Source of the DNA: an uncultured Holosporaceae bacterium
Lineage (GTDB): Bacteria > Pseudomonadota > Alphaproteobacteria > UBA3830 > CASESI01
NCBI GenBank assembly: GCA_949290705.1
Contig: CASESI010000022.1
Span: 58,529 to 122,528, forward strand
DNA length: 64,000 nucleotides
Direction of reading: 5' to 3'
The notes beneath the pieces were generated by a model that was given only the letters and a program-made list of their open reading frames with translations, did no database searches and was not told the DNA's origin. A program made the position numbers and the translations under genes. Positions 25,085 through 33,066 of this stretch are shown in pieces (position 1 is the stretch's first letter; every line of letters begins with the position of its first letter).

Positions 25085-27643
25085 ATGTCCATTTTTAAAA
25101 GCAAGCTTCTTATAGCATTGGCGACCGCTTTTGTAGGCTTCACCAACAACGGATTTGCTGTTATTCTTGACTCTACCCCTGGCGTTTCAATTTATAAACC
25201 AGGAGGCAAAGGAGCTGTTTGGAAACTCGCAGTAGGAAAAGACGGAACAGTTTATGACATCACAGAAGGTGGACAATTCACACAAATGCCAGACGGTACA
25301 TACATCGCCGCAGATGGAAGACAAGTCACGACAAGAATAATCGAGGAAAATGGGCAAAAATATATCGAATATTCCGTCGGCCCATCGGCAAGCTGTCCAA
25401 ATTACAATGGCGGAGGTGGAAGCTCGTCTATCGGAACAGGGAAAGGCAGAACGATCACCTCTGAAGACGTTATGAAAGACAATTATGAAGCTTGGGTTGC
25501 AAGCGGAAGAAAACCGGCCCAGGATTTAACAGATTACGGCAATGGCCCAGGAAAAGGCACAGGTGGAGCAAAAAATCCATCCTCACCTACGACAGGAAGT
25601 TCCAGCTCTAGCAATACAGGAAATGCTGGCAACGATAGTGTAGCATCAAGTACACCGGAAAATGTTGGGGACACATCTGTATCATCTGATGATATACTTA
25701 AAAATGAACCAGATTTCAATGTAGAAACAGCCTCCGACAATGCAGTAAGAATGCAAACTTTACTTACATTCGTCGGAATGAGCTTCCTTGGTGACTTCCT
25801 TGGAAATGTTGCAGTAAATACACATAAGATAAAGTATAAACCAGACGCTTGCAAATTCATGATTCCAGTTTCAGAAGATCTTAGTAGAGACAAAAACATT
25901 TTATCAGGCCTTGCCAAAATAAATGAAATTAATTCGAGAGTTGCCTTGATTTTAAGTTCAAGCAAATGGCTCGTCGCAAATAGTTTGATGCTTGGAATTA
26001 TAAACGCATATACAAATCTCGTCCTTAACAACAAGGATAAATTCTTGATAGATGATATTTCTAAAGAATTTAAAAATAGCCTTTTTGAAAGTAAAAAATT
26101 AAAGATTTTCACAAACAAGCTTGCAAAAGATAAAGTTAACACAATAATTCATGCATTGATAGATACATTGTCGGAAGGATATAAAATCTATTCCAAGAAA
26201 ACAGCCACTTCTGGCAATAGGAAAGAATTGAGGAAAATTATCAGCGCAGAAATTGAAAAAATTAGCCCAACAAAAGTTGCACTTACATCTTTTGGAACAA
26301 TTATGGCACAAAGCTTTCAAAATACGAAAATCGTACAGGGATTCAGCAATATCGAAAATGTGGTACGCTCTCTTTGCAAAAAAATCGACAAACATAATAC
26401 AAACACGAAAGGACTCCCTAAATACGAGCATATCCAAATACCTGAAGGTACAAATCTTCAACAAATTTTGGAGAAAGGTTTCCACACAGCATTGACCGCT
26501 TCACTTGCAACAATAGCGTTTACAATCAATCCTTTGTTAACCGCAGCTGTGATGGCAACAGATGTCGTAATTGACAAGCATTTGTCCTCGAATAATGCTG
26601 TGAATATCATCAAAGCACATTTGAAAAACTTAAATACAAAACTTAATGATGATCAGGCAAGTATACTGTCACAAATGTACACGAAGGTCTCAAAAAATCT
26701 TAATGGAATTATCGGAAGGATTCGTTCGGGTGTGACACGTGGATATATTAAAACGGCCATGATGGCACATTATTTCACGTACATAAACAAAAATATGAAT
26801 ACTGGAAAATCAATATACGTGCTTACAAATGAATTCAACGAGAATGAATTTGAGAAAGAATTTATCTCTATCGTGAATGAACATAGACGTAATTCAAAAG
26901 TAAACATGTTGAAGGAAAAAACCAAAATTCAATTGGTTGAGCAAGATGTTGTAAAGCACTTGAAATCCTTGATCATGTGGACAGGGACAATTTACAATTA
27001 CCTACAAAATGCAAATTTAATTGAATCTATCAACAAAGATGCTCTTGCATTATTTGCTCCTGAAGCTTTAAATACAAAAAAGAAGACATCGAAAGTGAAA
27101 AATTTCTTTAAGAAAGTATTCCACAAGAAGTCTGCCCCACAAATCGCAAACATTAGTGTCTCTGACTTAATGGATCTTATTATGTATAAAACGGCATATG
27201 GAAATCAAAAGGCTTCCATAGGGGAAATCCAAGGGCTTAGAACAGAAATAAGAGATAAAAGAATCTATGCAAGGTATAAGAACGTGTTCAATGCATTATC
27301 CGATATATATTCATGCACGAACCATAAAATATATCCAGAAATTATGCAGACAATCGGCAACACAGAAAGGGATGACGTGATTATTAAAGAGTTAGAAGAT
27401 ACAGTCGAGGCATCTATATCATTAAAAATGCCAACGAACAGTATCGAAAGTAGAGGAAACGATGTAGAAAGCACAGAAACTGTGGAAACTCGACCACAAG
27501 TTATCCGTGAAAAAGCCTCTAAACATATTGCTCCTCGCAGAAAAAATACCAAATCCGTGATAATCGGAAATTTAAATGATAAAGAAACTATGTTTCTAAT
27601 TTACTCTGCACTTGACAATGCTTTAAGTTCGGCAAAGATCTAA
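25085..27643 (+). CDS. Large secreted protein of unknown function
   Basis: 852 residues from the ATG at 25085 (the frame also has a GTG at 25076). A signal peptide (MSIFKSKLLIALATAFVGF) is followed by a repeat-like beta region (about 28-110), a Gly/Ser/Asn-rich low-complexity stretch (about 115-200), and a long helical C-terminal part with one hydrophobic segment (TIAFTINPLLTAAVMATDVV, about 475-495). The C terminus is charged. I recognise no family. Size, export signal and disordered linker would suit a surface or effector-like protein. A CtrA-type box precedes it. Its last 56 bases overlap the end of mvk on the other strand. Confidence 0.75.
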   Translation: MSIFKSKLLIALATAFVGFTNNGFAVILDSTPGVSIYKPGGKGAVWKLAVGKDGTVYDITEGGQFTQMPDGTYIAADGRQVTTRIIEENGQKYIEYSVGPSASCPNYNGGGGSSSIGTGKGRTITSEDVMKDNYEAWVASGRKPAQDLTDYGNGPGKGTGGAKNPSSPTTGSSSSSNTGNAGNDSVASSTPENVGDTSVSSDDILKNEPDFNVETASDNAVRMQTLLTFVGMSFLGDFLGNVAVNTHKIKYKPDACKFMIPVSEDLSRDKNILSGLAKINEINSRVALILSSSKWLVANSLMLGIINAYTNLVLNNKDKFLIDDISKEFKNSLFESKKLKIFTNKLAKDKVNTIIHALIDTLSEGYKIYSKKTATSGNRKELRKIISAEIEKISPTKVALTSFGTIMAQSFQNTKIVQGFSNIENVVRSLCKKIDKHNTNTKGLPKYEHIQIPEGTNLQQILEKGFHTALTASLATIAFTINPLLTAAVMATDVVIDKHLSSNNAVNIIKAHLKNLNTKLNDDQASILSQMYTKVSKNLNGIIGRIRSGVTRGYIKTAMMAHYFTYINKNMNTGKSIYVLTNEFNENEFEKEFISIVNEHRRNSKVNMLKEKTKIQLVEQDVVKHLKSLIMWTGTIYNYLQNANLIESINKDALALFAPEALNTKKKTSKVKNFFKKVFHKKSAPQIANISVSDLMDLIMYKTAYGNQKASIGEIQGLRTEIRDKRIYARYKNVFNALSDIYSCTNHKIYPEIMQTIGNTERDDVIIKELEDTVEASISLKMPTNSIESRGNDVESTETVETRPQVIREKASKHIAPRRKNTKSVIIGNLNDKETMFLIYSALDNALSSAKI

Positions 27644-28448
27644 AAAGCCCAAACACAGTGCCACCAAACCCTGCACCTGTCATTTTTGCAGCAATCGCGT
27701 CATTCGATAAAAGATATTCACACGCTTCTTCCATTTTTTGTGTAACACATCCAAGAGTTTTAAGAATTTTTTGATTCTCGTTAATCAAACAAGCAATCAT
27801 ATGATAATCAGCATTTTCCAAAGCTTTCGAAAACTCCTCTCCTATTTCGCCTATCACTTTAAATAATTGGTAATTTCTCTCGTCATGTAATTTTTGAATT
27901 GCATCTTTGGTCTGAATATTTCTCTTCCCAGTATTTATCGCACCGATATACAATTCTGACTTATTTTGCACATGCGAATATTTTTGCAGAGAATTGAATT
28001 TTATCATCTTTTGAAGAGCGATCGTCGTTACATCAATCCCGCTTGGATGCAGATGAAATAAAGCTTCAACCGTGTTCGCTAATTCAATTAATTTTTTATC
28101 ATTATATTCAAAGCCCATTTGGAGGCCATTTTCTATAAACATCACAACTTTCGCGATACACAATGAAAGTGCGGCACTCGAACCAAGGCCGGCGGAAACC
28201 GGAATATCCGATGAAATCGATAAATCATAACGCTTAAAAAATTCCTTTACTGCACGATCATCGTTCACAATTTGCGCAATCATATTTTTCAAATCATCAT
28301 TTTGCGTGACACAATTTTCCGAATGATCGACAATTTGCACAGACATTTCAAGAGGAATAGGCGTCGCAACAGCCGTGAACCCATACACCACGGCATGCTC
28401 ACCAGTCAGGATAATTTTCGCTTTTGTGTTGAATTTTTGCACAACCAC
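27588..28448 (-). CDS. mvk: Mevalonate kinase
   Basis: GHMP-family kinase of 286 residues that phosphorylates mevalonate. Motifs are KIILTGEHAVVYG (substrate site, about 10-22), PVSAGLGSSAAL (ATP loop, about 95-106), the catalytic Asp in HPSGIDVTT and MTGAGFGG near the end. It starts with GTG three bases after the mvaD stop, so translation is coupled. The 3' end overlaps the large secreted gene by 56 bases. With mvaD it shows isoprenoid precursor synthesis by the mevalonate route, unusual for alphaproteobacteria, most of which use the MEP route. Phosphomevalonate kinase and HMG-CoA reductase are not in the window. Confidence 0.85.
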   Translation of the reverse strand: MVVQKFNTKAKIILTGEHAVVYGFTAVATPIPLEMSVQIVDHSENCVTQNDDLKNMIAQIVNDDRAVKEFFKRYDLSISSDIPVSAGLGSSAALSLCIAKVVMFIENGLQMGFEYNDKKLIELANTVEALFHLHPSGIDVTTIALQKMIKFNSLQKYSHVQNKSELYIGAINTGKRNIQTKDAIQKLHDERNYQLFKVIGEIGEEFSKALENADYHMIACLINENQKILKTLGCVTQKMEEACEYLLSNDAIAAKMTGAGFGGTVFGLFRSLPNLKHCQVQSKLET

Positions 28449-28451
28449 ACC

Positions 28452-29441
28452 TTATGTCCTATCAAAAGAAATCCCTTTAAACGACTTATTTGTAAAAAGG
28501 TCAAAAGCCACAAAATCCTTGATATACGCCAAAAATGAATCGATAAAATTAAACTCCTCTTCATGGAAAAGCAAATGCACATTCGCCCCAGCATCACATG
28601 TCCAAATCACTCTGTGTTTTCCACGATTTTTAATCAATTCCGAAATAATTACCTTACTCCCTTGGGTCAAATACATCGCACCACCAAAATTTTCCGCAAC
28701 CGCAGCATGCATCAAAAGAGTATCATTTTCAACCAAAGATTGTACTTTTTCAAAATCTCCGCATTTCAAAGATTCGCACAACAGTTGTATATTGTTATTT
28801 GCATACTCAACCCTTATTGCATTAAAAATTGATTTGCAAGCCATGGAGTGCCCATCTGAACTCGAGATTTCCTTGACCTTTTTATCAATACAAAGTACAA
28901 AATCCCAAAAACCAGAAAATATTTCATGTACCGGCACAGTTGTAATCTTATTATTCTCGAACTTTACAAATTTTTGAGAATCGTTAACGATTGACCGTAC
29001 AGAAGATTTGCTCCCGTTACACGCGAAGACCTGCATCATTTTCAAATTCTCTTCCGTCAAAGTACAGATTTTAGCAAAAAAATTAAAAATCGCCGCAGTC
29101 AACGCAGCATAACCGGACGCACTTGACGCAATCCCAACAGAAATCGGGAAATTATTAACACTTTCTATTTTTAATTTATTGTTACATTTAAAATAATTTA
29201 AAATTTTAGAGAGAAAATTATCGAGCTTCTGATCAATCTTAAACTCTGTATTATTGATATATAATTCATGAGTTTTTCTATCAGAAATTGAAACTTTTGT
29301 AAAAGAACGCAAATCACCAAGAGTCATACTGAGGCTTGGATTCATGGGCATTCCGTAATGATTTTTTCCCCAATATTTCATCAAAGCAATATTCGACGGA
29401 GCTGATGCAAACCCGAAATAATTCATGTTTTTATTATACAT
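28452..29441 (-). CDS. mvaD: Diphosphomevalonate decarboxylase
   Basis: Converts mevalonate diphosphate to isopentenyl diphosphate with ATP use; 329 residues. Signature PSNIALMKYWGK at about 15-26 (family PTNIALIKYWGK), then NPSLSMTL, the ATP loop GIASSASGYAAL (about 103-114) and a C-terminal TCDAGANVHLL segment. The ATG at 29441 follows GGTGA. It is the first gene of the mvaD-mvk pair. It is probably acquired by transfer, since the pathway is patchy among alphaproteobacteria; that is inference. Confidence 0.9.
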   Translation of the reverse strand: MYNKNMNYFGFASAPSNIALMKYWGKNHYGMPMNPSLSMTLGDLRSFTKVSISDRKTHELYINNTEFKIDQKLDNFLSKILNYFKCNNKLKIESVNNFPISVGIASSASGYAALTAAIFNFFAKICTLTEENLKMMQVFACNGSKSSVRSIVNDSQKFVKFENNKITTVPVHEIFSGFWDFVLCIDKKVKEISSSDGHSMACKSIFNAIRVEYANNNIQLLCESLKCGDFEKVQSLVENDTLLMHAAVAENFGGAMYLTQGSKVIISELIKNRGKHRVIWTCDAGANVHLLFHEEEFNFIDSFLAYIKDFVAFDLFTNKSFKGISFDRT

Positions 29442-29504
29442 TAATAATCACCAAATTATACTTTTATTAACTTTTTTAAAATATAATGCCTATGAGGTGG
29501 AAAA

Positions 29505-29711
29505 ATGACAAAGGTACTACTTAGTTTGATTATGATTTTTGGTCTCACTTGCTGTCAAAATGGGCAGGGATATGACAACCCACAAGCAACAGACGAAGAA
29601 ATGGATGCCGCAGCTTTGCAGAGATCTTCAAATAGTTATTCAAAACATGACGTGTTATCACAAAGGATAGCAACGATCAGGAATTCAAGATCTTCTGCCC
29701 GCAGAAGATAA
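29505..29711 (+). CDS. Small lipoprotein of unknown function
   Basis: 68 residues: a lipoprotein signal (MTKVLLSLIMIFGLTCC, lipidation at Cys 16 or 17), then a hydrophilic tail with a basic end (SSARRR). GAGGTGG precedes the ATG at good spacing, and TATAAT at 29482-29487 gives a leader of only about ten bases. A one-mismatch CtrA-like box (TTAT-N7-TTAAC) lies just before. The stop codon is inside the terminator-like inverted repeat at 29690-29709. No known family. Confidence 0.7.
   Translation: MTKVLLSLIMIFGLTCCQNGQGYDNPQATDEEMDAAALQRSSNSYSKHDVLSQRIATIRNSRSSARRR
29690..29709. terminator. Inverted repeat between convergent genes
   Basis: ATCTTCTGC (29690-29698) and GCAGAAGAT (29701-29709) form a 9-bp perfect stem overlapping the last codons of the lipoprotein gene, two bases from the end of pgeF on the other strand. 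No long T-run follows on either side, so termination is likely from position but not proven. Confidence 0.5.
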
Positions 29712-29712
29712 T

Positions 29713-30375
29713 TCACATAGCAATATACGAAATATTCCGCAGAGGAGTTTTTTTCTCCCTTCTATAGCTGTGAAATTCTGTGGTTTTGAACGTATCGATC
29801 ATGACATCGTCTATTACAATTTTCATAAAATCCTTTTTAAATTCGTATATTTCGTCCTTTATGTATTTTTTCAAATCAAAATATTTTTTATCATCAACAA
29901 AATGAAAATATTCTAGTCTAAAAAGTTTTAAAAAATCATCTTGAACTTCGTACGACTCCCATGCAATTGACGGCCCTATGGCAACATAAAGGTTTTTCGC
30001 GCCAAATTTTTTAAATTCTTCTATTCCATTTTCAACTATGCCACGATACGCGCCCTTCGATCCAACATGCAAAGCCCCTATCGTTTTAGTTACATCATCA
30101 AAAAGCAATAACGGTACACAATCCGCCGTTTTTAAAGCGATTGCAATATTTTTTTGATTAATAATTATTCCATCACTTTTTTTTATAGAATTAATGTGAG
30201 AAATTTTGTTGCTATGCACTTGCCGCAAAAAAATGGTCTTTTGGACTTCAACTCTTTTATTAAATTCATTGATCTTCGTCGCGGAATCAAACAAATTAAC
30301 TCCATCAAAAGTTAATTCTGTCCCATAAAATCCGTGTTTTACGTTAAGTTCATTCAACAAAGAGGATTGAATCAT
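29713..30375 (-). CDS. pgeF: Peptidoglycan editing factor PgeF (YfiH/DUF152 family)
   Basis: 220 residues, cytosolic. The family removes mis-inserted L-Ser from peptidoglycan precursors; some members are also described as purine nucleosidases/laccase-like. Motifs: RQVHSNKI, ADCVPLLLFD with the zinc Cys, HVGSKGAYRGI (family HAGWRG), AIGPSI and FHSYRR near the end. It lies 5 bases after uppP in the same direction, forming an envelope operon. Confidence 0.85.
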   Translation of the reverse strand: MIQSSLLNELNVKHGFYGTELTFDGVNLFDSATKINEFNKRVEVQKTIFLRQVHSNKISHINSIKKSDGIIINQKNIAIALKTADCVPLLLFDDVTKTIGALHVGSKGAYRGIVENGIEEFKKFGAKNLYVAIGPSIAWESYEVQDDFLKLFRLEYFHFVDDKKYFDLKKYIKDEIYEFKKDFMKIVIDDVMIDTFKTTEFHSYRREKKTPLRNISYIAM

Positions 30376-30380
30376 TTTTC

Positions 30381-31247
30381 CTACAACACAATTGTGAATA
30401 CATATAAAAACAAAATTATCTTATAAAGGCAAAATAGCAAAAATGTATGTTTTTTTACGAACCATGTCACAAATTTCAAACTTAGCCATCCGAACAAAAA
30501 TGCAAACAAATTAGGAATCATATTCAAAGCCCAAAATGATTCATTTCCTGACGCATAGCAATTATTCCCAAATAAAATATTATAAAAAACATCTGCAGCT
30601 AAAATCGGAATGGAAAGCAAGAAAGAAAACTTTAAAGATGCCGTCCTCGAATATCCGAAAAGCCGCATCACAGTTAAACAAAGCCCTAACCTACTCACAC
30701 CTGGAATCACGGCAAACACTTGAACAATACCAATGATAAAAGCATGAGAAAACGACTTTATTTTCGTCATTGATGTTTTAGAAAATAGATCAAAAAACAC
30801 TAAAACCATCGCCGATAAAATCCCAATGAATAACGTATATTGATTGCAAGCCCTTGACACATCGAACGTACAACGCATAATTCCAAGAATTATTAATGAC
30901 GGAACAGTTGCAATAAATACCTCGAGAAAAATTTTTTTATCCTCAGATAAATCCATAATATTTGGTTGATCCAAAAATGTCCTGATATTCTTTATCTTGG
31001 TCAGAATCTTTTCCTGAAATATCATCTCCCAAAAACCACGTAAAATTTTTAGACAATCTTCCCAATAAAAAATCACCACAGCCGATAAAGTCCCAACATT
31101 TATAAATGTTATGAAACTTTGAAATTCCGAGGATTCAGCAATACTAAAAATTTTTTTCGCAAGAATCATGTTAGCTGTAGAGCTGACCGGCATCGATTCC
31201 GTGATACCCTGGATAATTCCTAAAAAAATCGATTCAAAAATGGACAT
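30381..31247 (-). CDS. uppP: Undecaprenyl-diphosphatase
   Basis: Membrane enzyme that recycles undecaprenyl diphosphate to the carrier monophosphate for peptidoglycan and LPS. It is 288 residues with about eight membrane spans. The two signature motifs are present but divergent: GITESMPVSSTANM (family GxxExLPISSSGH) and PGVSRLGLCLT (family PGxSRSG). I start at the ATG at 31247 because AAGGGTG precedes it; the frame can also begin at the TTG before it. Confidence 0.88.
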   Translation of the reverse strand: MSIFESIFLGIIQGITESMPVSSTANMILAKKIFSIAESSEFQSFITFINVGTLSAVVIFYWEDCLKILRGFWEMIFQEKILTKIKNIRTFLDQPNIMDLSEDKKIFLEVFIATVPSLIILGIMRCTFDVSRACNQYTLFIGILSAMVLVFFDLFSKTSMTKIKSFSHAFIIGIVQVFAVIPGVSRLGLCLTVMRLFGYSRTASLKFSFLLSIPILAADVFYNILFGNNCYASGNESFWALNMIPNLFAFLFGWLSLKFVTWFVKKHTFLLFCLYKIILFLYVFTIVL

Positions 31248-31277
31248 CAAACACCCTTATAGTTTACAATATACGCC

Positions 31278-31952
31278 ATGAAAACGTTGTATCATTATAC
31301 ACTTTGTCCTTACTGCCGCAAAGTAAGAATTTCATTAAACGAGAAAAAATTGAATTACACCAAAATTCTTGAAAAAGTGTGGGAAAAAAGGCCTGACTTT
31401 ATCAAAATCGAATCTTCTTTATCTGTTCCTGTGTTGGTTGAAGACAACGATTCCCGCATTGTATCAGGCAGCATTGCGATAGATGAATACCTGGAAGCAT
31501 TTTACCCTGAAACGAAATTGCTTGGAAATACAATTGATGAAAATATCGAAGTAAGAAAATTTGTTTCATTTTTCGATCAGAGATTTTACGCAGATGTGAT
31601 TAAGAATTTAATTTTTGAAAAATTTTTAAAAAAATATTTCGATAAATATTCATCACCAAATTCAACTTCAATCCGCGAAGGGAAAAAAAATTTGATAGAA
31701 CATCTTGAGTATATTGCGTGGATTGTTGATACACGGGAATGGATTGCCGGGAATTTTTTCTCCCTTGCAGATATTGCAGCAGCTGCTCATATTTCGGTAT
31801 TGGATTACACTGATGATATTCCATGGTCCAAATTCCCGGAAATAAAAGCTTGGTATCTGAAAATTAAATCGAGGCCAAGTTTTCAGGAAATTTTACAGGA
31901 CAAGGTACATTCCATAACGCCTCCTCCACACTATTCTGTAATAGATTTTTAA
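31278..31952 (+). CDS. Glutathione S-transferase family protein
   Basis: 224 residues with the two-domain GST layout: an N-terminal thioredoxin fold with LCPYCRKVR (about 10-18), the cis-Pro segment SVPVLVED, a GSIAIDEYLE glutathione motif, and an all-helical C-terminal half with WIAGNFFSLADIAAAAH. The CPYC motif suggests an omega or zeta-like or glutaredoxin-2-like enzyme. It ends one base before the glycosyltransferase gene, so the two are co-transcribed. Substrate unknown. Confidence 0.85.
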   Translation: MKTLYHYTLCPYCRKVRISLNEKKLNYTKILEKVWEKRPDFIKIESSLSVPVLVEDNDSRIVSGSIAIDEYLEAFYPETKLLGNTIDENIEVRKFVSFFDQRFYADVIKNLIFEKFLKKYFDKYSSPNSTSIREGKKNLIEHLEYIAWIVDTREWIAGNFFSLADIAAAAHISVLDYTDDIPWSKFPEIKAWYLKIKSRPSFQEILQDKVHSITPPPHYSVIDF

Positions 31953-31953
31953 A

Positions 31954-33066
31954 ATGACAATTAAAGTTTTGCATATCATAGGAACAGCAAAAATTGGAGG
32001 TGTGGAACTTAGTGTAAAGCAATTTTTGGAAAATGTCTGTCAGAAAGATTCCGACATTCAACATTTTTTATGTGCAAATTTTGAAGACAATTCTTTTATA
32101 ACAAACCTAAAAATTTGTACACTAAACATTAGAACAAACACAGAAAATCCTTTTGTGATTTTTTTCAATGCCATAAAAATTGCAAGATTTGTAAAATCAA
32201 ATAAAATTGATATTATTCATTCATACAACCGCAACACGACGCTTACCTCACTTATCGTGAAAAAATTGCTGAAAAACAAAATGATAACTGTGTCCAGTAT
32301 AAGTGGGATGTACAACCTTTCTGGAATATTTAGAAAATTTTTCAATCAGTGGTTTTTAAAAACAGACTATACAATTGCCCCATCGAAATGCGCGAAAGAT
32401 CATTTCATGAGAAATTACAAAATTAAAAATCCTGATCAAATTCGCGTAATTTACGAAGGAATAGATCCTGATGATCTTCCTAATGTCCCTTTAAACTTTG
32501 AACAAAAGTTAAATTTATATAAAGATTCTTTTAAAATTGGAATGCTTGCAAGATTTTCAAAAATCAAAGGACAACAAATATTGATAGAAGCACTTCATTA
32601 CCTACCAAAAAATTTCAACTATGAGTGTTTTTTAATCGGTCCGCAGAAACCAAATTCAGAAAAATATCTAAATGAATTGATTCAAAAATTTAATGTAAAC
32701 GTGAAAATTTTACATCAGGAATATTCTTGGGCAATCAACCTTTGCGATATCATTGTGTGCCCTTCCACACGTGAAGAATCCTTTGGTAGAGTTGCAGTTG
32801 AAGCCGGATTTTTAAAAAAGATTGCAATTGTGTCATCCTCTGGAGGGCACCTTGAAGTTGTAAAAGATAAAATTACAGGATTTTATACAAAACAATCAAA
32901 CGCCAAAGATTTAGCAGGAAAAATTCTCTTTGTAAAAAATCTGCCTGAAAACGAGAAAGATATCATAAAGGAAAATGCATTTAATTTTGTCAGAACCGAA
33001 TTCTCTATTGAAAAACACGTTCAACAAAAACTGCAATTATATAAAGAAATTATAAATAATAATTAA
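31954..33066 (+). CDS. Glycosyltransferase family 4
   Basis: 370 residues, GT-B fold: N-terminal acceptor domain (GTAKIGGVELSVKQFLE at the start) and C-terminal donor domain with GMLARFSKIKGQQILIEA (about 204-221), SWAINLCDIIVCPS and EESFGRVAVEAGF near 275. The sugar nucleotide and acceptor cannot be told. Its place before lptD suggests a role in LPS core or other envelope glycan assembly. The last 4 bases overlap the end of lptD on the other strand. Confidence 0.85.
   Translation: MTIKVLHIIGTAKIGGVELSVKQFLENVCQKDSDIQHFLCANFEDNSFITNLKICTLNIRTNTENPFVIFFNAIKIARFVKSNKIDIIHSYNRNTTLTSLIVKKLLKNKMITVSSISGMYNLSGIFRKFFNQWFLKTDYTIAPSKCAKDHFMRNYKIKNPDQIRVIYEGIDPDDLPNVPLNFEQKLNLYKDSFKIGMLARFSKIKGQQILIEALHYLPKNFNYECFLIGPQKPNSEKYLNELIQKFNVNVKILHQEYSWAINLCDIIVCPSTREESFGRVAVEAGFLKKIAIVSSSGGHLEVVKDKITGFYTKQSNAKDLAGKILFVKNLPENEKDIIKENAFNFVRTEFSIEKHVQQKLQLYKEIINNN

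Noticed and set aside
27588..27643. Overlap of mvk and the large secreted gene as a sign of a frameshift
   Set aside because: Both proteins have plausible ends and a 56-base convergent overlap is acceptable; the GAGFGG motif of mvk is intact before the overlap.
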